Source: Bacteroidales bacterium (lineage in GTDB: Bacteria > Bacteroidota > Bacteroidia > Bacteroidales > JAOZVK01). Taken from it: a stretch of DNA of 5,595 nt. Numbering within the stretch: position 1 is the stretch's first letter; each line of letters begins with the position of its first letter. The stretch spans positions 1-5,595 of the forward strand of contig JAOZVK010000394.1 in assembly GCA_029938185.1 (NCBI GenBank), in the 5' to 3' direction. Both the position numbers and the translations under genes were made by a program. Shown here in pieces: positions 1 through 5,306 of the stretch. The notes under the pieces were generated by a model, which worked only from the letters and a program-made list of their open reading frames with translations, was not told the DNA's origin and made no database searches.

Positions 1-64
1 GCAATATGTCTAAAATATTAATTTTGTATAAATACTATCAAGCCACAACAAAAAATGCCAACAT

Positions 65-129
65 TTGTATTATTGCATAATTGAATCATTGAATAATTAA
101 ATCATTGAATAATTAAATCATTTAAAGTA
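65..129 (+). repeat. 8-bp tandem array with 13-base cap, upstream of the zinc-ribbon gene
   Basis: Seven consecutive 8-bp units run from 65 to 120: TTGTATTA, TTGCATAA, TTGAATCA, TTGAATAA, TTAAATCA, TTGAATAA, TTAAATCA. They fit a loose pattern TTRNATNA. The last unit runs into TTTAAAGTA (121-129), giving the string ATCATTTAAAGTA at 117-129. The same string ends the second array at 5268-5280. The cap is 10 bases from the ATG at 140. The units are more degenerate than in the downstream array, which suggests an older or decaying copy. The function is unknown. Its position suggests a promoter or 5'-UTR role, but no standard promoter can be fixed here. Confidence 0.85.
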
Positions 130-139
130 CAATAAAAAA

Positions 140-790
140 ATGGCTTTTCCATATAAAATAAAACAAACAATTAAGTTTTATTGTAAAGATAAGATAAATT
201 CAGCTTTGTTTTTTGATGAACTATACAAACATATAGAAAAATATGATATATTTGATAAAAAAATCGAAAAAATAAATGAAAAAAAATATTTAAAATTTTC
301 ATCAAAAAATTCAATTGTAAAATTTTTGTACCATGTTGAAATTTCTGTTGATATAACTGATTATGTAAAAATAGAATATACAATAATTATTATTGAACTT
401 TTTAAAATTATATTACTTATAATCGTTATTATAGCTTTTTTTTCGCGTTTTTCGTTTGATAAATTTCTTATATTTTCATTTATATTTACACTTTTATTCT
501 ATTTAATAAATTTGATATATATTACTAACCAAATAAAGAATATTATAAAAAGCTCTGATATATATAAAAAACTAAATCCAAACGATGAAGATGAACTCAG
601 CAAAGAGCAAGTTGAATGGATGAATAACCCAAATATTTGTTCAGCATGTGGAACACAGATAAACGATTTTGATAAAAAATGTCCTGATTGTGGGTTGTAT
701 ATCGACAGAAAAATAAAAACAATAATATTTGATAAAACCAAATATAAAGATGTAGATTTGCATTATAAATTTATAAAGAAAAAAAAATAA
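140..790 (+). CDS. Two-helix membrane protein with C-terminal zinc ribbon, unknown function
   Basis: I do not recognise this 216-residue protein. Residues 1-80 are a lysine- and isoleucine-rich soluble segment. Two hydrophobic stretches at about 81-101 and 108-129 look like transmembrane helices joined by a short loop containing Arg103 and Lys108. After them come a short acidic linker (about 148-157) and a zinc-ribbon signature Cys167-x2-Cys170-x10-Cys181-x2-Cys184, then a basic tail ending in four lysines. Both soluble parts probably face the cytoplasm as a hairpin-anchored protein, which is inferred from the layout. The ATG at 140 is the only good start: it follows the array cap closely and there is no Shine-Dalgarno site, as is usual in Bacteroidota. 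It is richer in A/T than glpD, with AAA, ATA and TTT dominating. That may mean weak selection or recent acquisition. It stands alone, with repeat DNA on both sides. Confidence 0.75.
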   Translation: MAFPYKIKQTIKFYCKDKINSALFFDELYKHIEKYDIFDKKIEKINEKKYLKFSSKNSIVKFLYHVEISVDITDYVKIEYTIIIIELFKIILLIIVIIAFFSRFSFDKFLIFSFIFTLLFYLINLIYITNQIKNIIKSSDIYKKLNPNDEDELSKEQVEWMNNPNICSACGTQINDFDKKCPDCGLYIDRKIKTIIFDKTKYKDVDLHYKFIKKKK

Positions 791-1009
791 ACCATCTTCA
801 ATCTTTTTAATAACAGGCTATTCACTGGTACGCTCGGCAGGTGGAATAACCACTATATTGATATAACATCAAGCACAAAATTGTGGGTATTATTCGCAGT
901 TAATTCTTTCTTGTAATCAAAATATTTTTTAATTTCTTATCGTGCATCATTAGGCTACCAGTTTTAAGTTTGCCGCTTTTTAAGCGCAAAGTTACACAAA
1001 GTTTGACGC
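791..1009. other. Gene-free stretch with short hairpins and a CGCAAAGTT multimer
   Basis: No credible coding frame is visible. Small structures are a GTGG-AATAA-CCAC hairpin near 842-854, a CGCTT-TTT-AAGCG hairpin near 973-985, and three spaced AAAGTT words at 988-993, 998-1003 and 1010-1015, two of them inside GCAAAGTT. The last series resembles the CGCAAAG multimers common in intergenic DNA of several environmental phyla, which is recalled knowledge. No clear terminator for the upstream gene is seen. Confidence 0.5.
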
Positions 1010-1208
1010 AAAGTTTCAACCTGTGCAATCAAAAGTCCGTAAGGAAGATGACTATTGTTAAACCACGATAATAATCGTGGTATTAAAAGAACTTATGACA
1101 TAAAGTCCCTCAAGGGACGAACTATTTTGCTCTATTCCCACAACTTATCGTTGTGGGTTTACAATAGTTCGTCCTATCGGACTTTTGATTGCACAGATTG
1201 AAATTTTC
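1010..1208. repeat. REPIN-like double palindrome with three GTCC hairpin modules
   Basis: The outer arms are inverted repeats. CTGTGCAATCAAAAGTCCG at 1021-1039 is matched exactly by its complement at 1178-1196, and homology continues outward (AAAnTTTCAA at 1010-1019 and its complement at 1199-1208) and inward (ACTATTGT near 1051 against ACAATAGT near 1161). Inside are three modules, each a GTCC-N4-GGAC type mini-hairpin followed by ACTATT and a CCCAC/GTGGG hairpin. The mini-hairpins are near 1036, at 1105-1118 and at 1171-1182; the first is imperfect. The larger hairpins are CCACGAT-AATA-ATCGTGG (1063-1080) and CCCACAAC-TTATC-GTTGTGGG (1137-1157). GGACGAACTATT at 1115-1126 pairs with AATAGTTCGTCC at 1163-1174, making one long nested stem. 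No protein is encoded and I see no target duplication. The architecture is that of paired REP sequences mobilised by a RAYT (Y1-type) transposase elsewhere in the genome; that link is inferred. Confidence 0.8.
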
Positions 1209-1257
1209 ATGTTTAATAAAATCTTTGTTTTAGGTGAAATAATAAACTAAGCACCCA

Positions 1258-1510
1258 TACAAAAGTTGTTACCTATTTAGTATAGAGCTTACTTATTGAA
1301 ATACCGTTTATTATATATCTTGCGTAAGCAACATTAAATAGATCGAAAACCTTGAAGTACTGTTACAAAAGTTTTTCGACATTTGTATTTTGTTAAATTG
1401 CATATTAAATACTATTACAAAAGTTTTTCGACATATACTTATTAATAATTTCCTGCTTAGATTGTTTTTGTACTAATGCGTAAGCAACTATAAATAGGTC
1501 GAAAACTTTA
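1258..1510. repeat. Cluster of five related copies of a ~35-bp repeat in both orientations
   Basis: On the minus strand, 1321-1353 and 1477-1510 read roughly AAAGTTTTCGACCTATTTA then TAGTTGCTTACGCA. Their 30-bp cores (1321-1350 and 1477-1506) differ at three positions. A more diverged plus-strand copy lies at 1258-1292 (ACAAAAGTTGTTACC then TATTTAGTATAG and GCTTAC). Two plus-strand partial copies at 1358-1382 and 1410-1434 share TTACAAAAGTTTTTCGACAT and differ by one base over 25. The orientations (+, -, +, +, -) pair into imperfect inverted repeats, for example TCGAAAACCTT at 1343-1353 with AAGTTTTTCGA at 1369-1379. This could be nested terminal repeats of one or two small non-autonomous elements. 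No coding frame or target duplication was found. Confidence 0.65.
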
Positions 1511-1640
1511 GTCCGAAAAGTAAAACCATCAGTTATAAAAAGCTTTTTTTGCTCTTTATTTTTAAAAATAAAATATATTGAAAACAGATAGCTGTCAACA
1601 ACACCTTTAGGGAGATTTAAAGGCTAATTGACTTTTCTTA
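1511..1640. other. AT-rich spacer with an 18-bp perfect palindrome
   Basis: Between the dispersed repeats and the MITE there is no gene. An 18-bp perfect palindrome of A and T only (TTTATTTTT and its complement) sits at 1555-1572, just after a T-run preceded by AAAAAGC. It could be a weak bidirectional terminator or chance in AT-rich DNA. Confidence 0.35.
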
Positions 1641-1781
1641 GATAATTTGGCTACACGTATAGTATTGAACATTATTTTATTTTTTGACAGGATTTACAGG
1701 ATTAACAGGATTGATTTTTATCCTGTTACGAAATACCTGATAAACAAGACCGTCCAACTTCTGACGGGTAGCCGATAATTT
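1641..1781 (+). mobile_element. MITE copy 1 (125 bp, 1649-1773) with 8-bp target duplication
   Basis: The element runs from GGCTACACGT (1649) to ACGGGTAGCC (ending 1773). Its ends are imperfect inverted repeats of about 22 bp, with GGCTAC-A/C-CGT outermost. It is flanked by the exact 8-bp direct repeat GATAATTT at 1641-1648 and 1774-1781, a clear target-site duplication. The interior has three 9-bp units ACAGGATT(T/A/G) at 1687-1713, the last overlapping a hairpin with a 9-bp stem, TAACAGGAT/ATCCTGTTA (1703-1711 and 1720-1728), and an 8-base loop. It matches the inverted copy at 4961-5076 with four substitutions and one 9-bp gap. It is too short to code for protein and must be moved by a transposase elsewhere. 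ISL3 and IS1595 elements make 8-bp duplications and start with GG, so either could be the parent, but I cannot decide. Confidence 0.92.
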
Positions 1782-2267
1782 TAAATAAAAAAATATTTGA
1801 ATTTGTAAAAGTGTCGAAATGGCACATAGTAAAATATTCTAATATGAATTTATTATTATACCTTATTAAAACATATAATTTAATAGCAGATCTTTTTGTA
1901 TTTGAAGCCTATAAAAAAATTTCAATTAAGGAACAAAATTTCAATTATTTCTGCTAATAATTTTGACAAAAGTAAATTTGATTTTTTTATATCCAAATTA
2001 ACAATTTTTTTTTCGTCTTTTTACTAAAAATTCAGAAAATCTAATATTCTGCCCATAAATATAATTCATACAGAGTCTTAGAAAAAATATATTATTATAT
2101 TTTGTTATTTACAAAAAGCAAAATATTATTTTTTTTTATATTTCTTTTTGAAATTTGAATAATATGTATATCAGGTAATTGTAGTACAACCAGAGTGATT
2201 TAAAATTCTAAAAAATATTTTTTTTAATTTTTTTATAAAATATTTTTTTAGTTCAAATAATTTACAG
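1782..2267. other. AT-rich gene-free region upstream of fadR
   Basis: Nearly 500 bases with long A and T runs and stops in all frames; I see no gene or RNA. The only ordered features are an 11-bp palindrome TTGTAGTACAA at 2179-2189, set within GGTAA and CC flanks, and two A/T tracts ending in AAAATATTTTTTT (about 2209-2226 and 2236-2250). The tracts lie directly upstream of the fadR promoter and could act like UP-element DNA. Confidence 0.5.
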
Positions 2268-2275
2268 TACTTTTG
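2268..2275 (+). promoter_or_regulatory. Bacteroidota-type -7 box of the fadR promoter
   Basis: TACTTTTG matches the Bacteroidota sigma-ABfr -7 consensus TAnnTTTG exactly and lies 31 bases before the fadR ATG. No good TTTG element is visible at the expected -33 position (about 2244-2250); only T-rich DNA is there. Transcription would start near 2281-2283, giving a leader of about 25 bases that begins inside the adjacent operator-like sequence. Confidence 0.55.
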
Positions 2276-2293
2276 TGGTCATACCTCATACCA
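2276..2293 (+). promoter_or_regulatory. Probable FadR operator overlapping the fadR transcription start
   Basis: TGGTCATACCT (2276-2286) agrees at nine of eleven positions with the TGGTCCGACCT core of the E. coli FadR operator, recalled from the literature, and has the GGT-N3-ACC symmetry typical of FadR-subfamily sites. A second CATACC word follows at 2287-2292 and ends in ACCA, so TGGT and ACCA also bracket the whole stretch. It abuts the -7 box, where bound protein would block initiation. This suggests negative autoregulation. No second copy of TGGTC-N2-ACC was found upstream of glpD or of the flavoprotein gene. Confidence 0.55.
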
Positions 2294-2306
2294 GTTACTG
2301 AATATT

Positions 2307-2996
2307 ATGAATAAAAAAACAAAATTTTTAAAGCCAACTCTATTTGTAGAGCATGAATTAATAAAAGCAATTGTTAGCGGAGAATGGTCTTCTGGTCACA
2401 AGCTCCCTCCTGAAAGAGAACTTGCAAAATTGTTAGGAGTTACCAGACCAACTCTTCGCGAGGTTTTGCAGCGATTGGCAAGGGACGGATGGTTAACCAT
2501 AAAACACGGAAAACCAACAGTTGTAAATGATTATAAAAATGGAGGTTTAGGTATTTTGAAAACTTTAGTTAGTTTTAAAGAAGTAGCATCTAAATCTTTA
2601 ATAAAAGATTTACTTGAATTTAGAATTTTGATTTTACCTGAATTGGCAAAAAAAGCAATTCTTTTGAAATCAGAAATAATATTAGATAAACTAAATAAAG
2701 CACCTAATATTAATACAAACAGCAAGGAATTTGCAATTTTTGACTGGGATTTGCAAATTCTTATGATTAAATATAGCCAAAATTCAATTGCTTTAATGTT
2801 ATTTAATGATTTAACTGATGTGTATCATAATGAAAGAGTTACATATTTTTATGATAAACAAACAAAACAAAAATCTATTGAATATTTCACAAAATTAAAA
2901 GATGCAATACTTAATAAAACAAATAATATTGAACAAATAGTAAAGTATACCATGGTTGAAAGTTTAAAGATATGGGAAAGTGAAAACTCAGTTTGA
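2307..2996 (+). CDS. fadR: FadR-type acyl-CoA-responsive transcriptional regulator
   Basis: A 229-residue GntR-superfamily repressor/activator, close to the 239 residues of E. coli FadR. Residues 9-75 form the winged helix-turn-helix. The recognition region and wing (GVTRPTLREVLQRLARDGW at 44-62, then LTIKHGKPT) are almost identical to E. coli FadR as I recall it. The DNA-contacting residues Arg37, Thr46, Arg47, Thr49, Arg51 and His67 correspond to Arg35, Thr44, Arg45, Thr47, Arg49 and His65 there; position 48 is Pro rather than Thr. Residues 80-229 are the all-helical FadR_C ligand domain. Its last helix keeps Glu218-Ser219 and Ile222-Trp223, matching the acyl-CoA-binding Ser219 and Trp223 of E. 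coli, although the Gly at 216 is Met here. Acyl-CoA would release it from DNA. The start at 2307 is set by the upstream promoter and the conserved N-terminus. It precedes glpD by 276 bases on the same strand. Its true regulon is not visible here. Confidence 0.85.
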   Translation: MNKKTKFLKPTLFVEHELIKAIVSGEWSSGHKLPPERELAKLLGVTRPTLREVLQRLARDGWLTIKHGKPTVVNDYKNGGLGILKTLVSFKEVASKSLIKDLLEFRILILPELAKKAILLKSEIILDKLNKAPNINTNSKEFAIFDWDLQILMIKYSQNSIALMLFNDLTDVYHNERVTYFYDKQTKQKSIEYFTKLKDAILNKTNNIEQIVKYTMVESLKIWESENSV

Positions 2997-3119
2997 TTAA
3001 ATAAACATTAAGAATTTAATGATATTTTATTATAATATAAAAAATTGAATAAATACTTTGTAATTCTTGCAAATATTAATTTAGAAAAGTATGGGAGAAA
3101 AATTGCATTATAACTAACT

Positions 3120-3153
3120 TAAATTTGGTTTATTAAATTTATACTTTTTTTTT
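3120..3153 (+). terminator. Possible weak intrinsic terminator after fadR
   Basis: TAAATTT (3120-3126) and AAATTTA (3135-3141) pair across an 8-base loop, followed within four bases by nine T residues (3145-3153). The stem has no G or C, so it would be weak. An even weaker AT-only hairpin, ATTAAAT/ATTTAAT, starts at the fadR stop (2996-3020). If active, this site would make glpD a separate transcription unit. Confidence 0.3.
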
Positions 3154-3171
3154 ATTAATAAGTGAACAAAG

Positions 3172-3207
3172 TAAAAAGGCTCGAAGAGTCTAATTTATAC
3201 CTTTTTA
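3172..3207 (+). promoter_or_regulatory. Inverted repeat in the glpD upstream region
   Basis: TAAAAAGG (3172-3179) is complementary to CCTTTTTA (3200-3207). The enclosed sequence holds a competing small hairpin, GGCTC-GAA-GAGTC (3178-3190, one G-T pair), that shares the GG. TACCTTTT at 3198-3205 is one base from the -7 consensus. The rest of 2997-3272 is plain AT-rich DNA. It may be the glpD promoter or leader; the evidence is only positional. Confidence 0.3.
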
Positions 3208-3272
3208 TAATATATTTATTATTAAATATCAGCATTATAGATTATTAATGTGGAATATATAATATTAAAAAT

Positions 3273-4916
3273 ATGAAACGATTTATTGAAAATTATCAAG
3301 AAAAAGAATTTGATTTGATTGTAGTAGGTGGTGGAATTACAGGCGCAACTGTTGCATATGAAGCTGCATCGCGAGGTTTGTCTGTTGCCTTAATTGAAAA
3401 ATCGGATTTCGGAAGTGCAACATCTTCTGCAACTTCAAAAATGATACATGGTGGTTTACGCTATTTAGCAACTTTTGAGTTTAAATTAGTGCGAGAATCT
3501 TTAAAGGAGAGGCGGGTTCTAACAAATATTGCTCCTAATTTTATTCATCCAGCATCATTTTTAGTTTCTGTTTACAAAAAAGATAAAGTTCCAAACTTTG
3601 CAATGAAAATTGCTATGTTATTGTATGAGGTTTTTTCATTTGATAAAAACAGATTATGGGATAAAAGCAAAAAAATGCCGAATCATAAAAGTGTTTCAGC
3701 TAAAGAAATTAAGAAATTAATTCCTAATGCATTAACTAAAGATTTGGTTGGTGGACAAATGTACTATGATTGTTCAAGTCATTCGCCTGAACGATTTACC
3801 TTAGCTTTTATTAAATCTGCTGTTAATTTTGGTGCATCAGTTGCTAATTATTCAAAAGTTGTTGAGTTTATTACTGAAGAAAATTCTGATATTGTAACTA
3901 TTAAGGGAGTAAAAGTGATTGATGAATTATCAGGTAAAAAACACGATATTAAAGGGAAATTAGTTATTAATTGTTCTGGTCCATGGGCTGATATACTTTT
4001 GGATAAAATTAAGACAAAAACTGGTAATCACGAATTAAGACGTTCAGAAGGAATTCATTTTATTACTAAAAAACTTTTGGATAAACACATTTTTTTGGGT
4101 TCAACAGCATTAGGAAAACACTATTTTCTTTCTCCATACAGAAATCATACTTTAATTGGTACTACTGATAAGGAATTTATAGGAAATCCAGATGAGTATA
4201 AAGTTACAAAAAAAGCAATAGAAGAAATGCTTGATGATGTAAATAATTCTTTTGGTGAAAGCGAAAAAATAAAGTACAAAGATATTGTTTATACTTATGG
4301 AGGCTTGCGTCCATTGGTTGAAGATCAAACAGAAAATGTTTACGATTCATCACGAAAATATGAAATTACAGGAGAAAAGAAAAATGGAATTGAAGGTTTA
4401 ATAACTGTTGAAGGTGGTAAGTTCACAACAAGCAGAATGCTTGCTGAAAAAGCTATTGACAAAGTTTTAAAAATTCTTAAATTACCCAAGAAAAAATCAA
4501 TTTCAGAAAATAGTTATCTTTATGCCTGCAAAATTGATAATTTTCAAGATTTTATAGAAAAAAAACAAAAAGAATATCCTGAATTTCAACCTGAACAAAT
4601 AGAATATTTAGCAAAAAGTTATGGTACCGAGATTGATGATTTATTTTCAATTATCAGAGAAAATGAAACTTTTAAAGAAGCTTTAAATAAGGACGGAGAG
4701 AATTTGGCTCAGGTACAGTTTGCAATAAGAAATGAAATGGCAGTTACACTATCCGACATTTTGCTTCGTAGAACAGGTTTAGGACATTTTGGACATCCTG
4801 GTAAAAAGACAATGGAAAATGTGGCTAAGATTGCCGCAAAAGAACTGAAATGGAATGATGAGAAATTAGCAGATGAAGTTAGTAAAATGGAAAAAATATT
4901 ACAAATTCCTGAATGA
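3273..4916 (+). CDS. glpD: FAD-dependent glycerol-3-phosphate dehydrogenase/oxidase
   Basis: The 547-residue flavoenzyme oxidises sn-glycerol 3-phosphate to dihydroxyacetone phosphate and passes electrons to the quinone pool at the inner face of the membrane. The length is normal for GlpD. The N-terminal Rossmann motif is Gly19-Gly-Gly21-x2-Gly24, with Glu42 ending the second strand to bind FAD ribose. The family signature SATSKMIHGGLRYL spans 52-65. A conserved NCSGPWAD block starts at Asn233, and the second GlpD signature (Gly381-Gly-Lys383, then Ser-Arg and Ala) closes the FAD domain. Residues from about 410 to 530 form the DAO_C helical domain, with the typical RNEMAVTLSDILLRRTG stretch. 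There is no signal peptide or membrane helix, so association is peripheral. The ATG at 3273 gives the usual short lead before the FAD strand; no Shine-Dalgarno site is present. GlpA of the anaerobic GlpABC complex is related, but glpB and glpC are not next door. GC is higher than in the first gene of the window. Confidence 0.95.
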   Translation: MKRFIENYQEKEFDLIVVGGGITGATVAYEAASRGLSVALIEKSDFGSATSSATSKMIHGGLRYLATFEFKLVRESLKERRVLTNIAPNFIHPASFLVSVYKKDKVPNFAMKIAMLLYEVFSFDKNRLWDKSKKMPNHKSVSAKEIKKLIPNALTKDLVGGQMYYDCSSHSPERFTLAFIKSAVNFGASVANYSKVVEFITEENSDIVTIKGVKVIDELSGKKHDIKGKLVINCSGPWADILLDKIKTKTGNHELRRSEGIHFITKKLLDKHIFLGSTALGKHYFLSPYRNHTLIGTTDKEFIGNPDEYKVTKKAIEEMLDDVNNSFGESEKIKYKDIVYTYGGLRPLVEDQTENVYDSSRKYEITGEKKNGIEGLITVEGGKFTTSRMLAEKAIDKVLKILKLPKKKSISENSYLYACKIDNFQDFIEKKQKEYPEFQPEQIEYLAKSYGTEIDDLFSIIRENETFKEALNKDGENLAQVQFAIRNEMAVTLSDILLRRTGLGHFGHPGKKTMENVAKIAAKELKWNDEKLADEVSKMEKILQIPE

Positions 4917-4952
4917 GTCTTCGACTTATTTTATGTTACTTACACATTCTAT

Positions 4953-5084
4953 AAACATTCGGCTACCCGTCATAAGTAGGACAGTCTTGTTTATCAGGTA
5001 TTTCGTAACAGGATAAAAATCAATCCTGTAAATCCTGTCAAAAAATAAAATAATGTCCAATACTATACGTGTAGCCAAACATTC
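4953..5084 (-). mobile_element. MITE copy 2 (116 bp, 4961-5076) with 8-bp target duplication
   Basis: This is the same element as at 1649-1773, inverted: GGCTACCCGT at 4961 and ACGTGTAGCC ending at 5076. The flanks are an exact direct repeat AAACATTC at 4953-4960 and 5077-5084, so it inserted independently of copy 1. It has only two of the 9-bp ACAGGATT units, which accounts for the 9-bp length difference. Its hairpin stem is correspondingly shorter (ACAGGAT at 5008-5014 with ATCCTGT at 5023-5029). It begins 44 bases after the glpD stop. A short AGTC-TTC-GACT hairpin between them (4917-4927) is too weak to call a terminator, so the element's hairpin may end the glpD transcript; that is speculative. 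Confidence 0.92.
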
Positions 5085-5159
5085 TAACAATATATAAATT
5101 AATAAATGTTATAAAACTTTTATTATACTCTAAACTGTTATCAATTATTAACCAAAGTA

Positions 5160-5280
5160 TTGTACCATTGTACCATTGAATAATTGAATAATTGAATAAT
5201 TGTACCATTGTACCATTGTACCATTGTATAATTGTATAATTGTACCATTGTATAATTGTATAATTGTATCATTTAAAGTA
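5160..5280 (+). repeat. 14-unit 8-bp tandem array with 13-base cap, upstream of the flavoprotein gene
   Basis: Fourteen uninterrupted 8-bp units fill 5160-5271, all of the form TTG(T/A)A(C/T)(C/A)A. With A=TTGTACCA, B=TTGAATAA, C=TTGTATAA and D=TTGTATCA, the order is AABBBAAACCACCD. The blocks of identical neighbours point to recent slippage or unit duplication. The final unit leads into TTTAAAGTA (5272-5280), forming the same ATCATTTAAAGTA cap (5268-5280) seen at 117-129, and the next gene starts 26 bases later. Each unit supplies a TTG and many a TATAA-like word, so the array could present repeated promoter-like elements. Its function is unknown. Confidence 0.9.
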
Positions 5281-5306
5281 TATTAAACAATTTAAAAAAA
5301 GAAAAA

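Noticed and set aside
6..80. Short frame at the left edge (about 24 codons from an ATG at 6)
   Set aside because: It overlaps the first units of the tandem array, has no recognisable sequence and is of a length expected by chance.
171..741. Minus-strand open frames opposite the zinc-ribbon gene
   Set aside because: They are antisense shadows of an AT-rich gene, with low-complexity Phe/Ile/Ser composition and no family features.
1358..1434. CRISPR-like pair of 25-bp repeats with a 27-base spacer
   Set aside because: Only two copies, with related copies in both orientations nearby, AT-rich spacer-like DNA and no cas genes; better explained as a dispersed repeat.
791..2306. tRNA, rRNA or decayed transposase gene in the long gap
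   Set aside because: No cloverleaf arms with conserved T-loop bases, no rRNA-like stretches and no readable transposase fragment were seen; the order present is palindromic repeat DNA.
2531..2725. Minus-strand frame of 64 codons inside fadR
   Set aside because: It lies fully within a well-supported conserved gene on the other strand.
4917..4935. Terminator at the glpD stop (AGTC-TTC-GACT then TTATTTTA)
   Set aside because: The stem is only four pairs and the T-run is interrupted; too weak to call.
1641..5084. Composite transposon with the two MITE copies as ends carrying fadR-glpD
   Set aside because: Each copy has its own 8-bp duplication of different sequence, so they inserted separately. 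A composite unit would have one shared duplication at the outer edges.
5160..5271. Iteron-type replication origin
   Set aside because: Direct 8-bp units are shorter than usual iterons, no replication gene or DnaA boxes are nearby, and a second array lies 5 kb away with the same cap before another gene.
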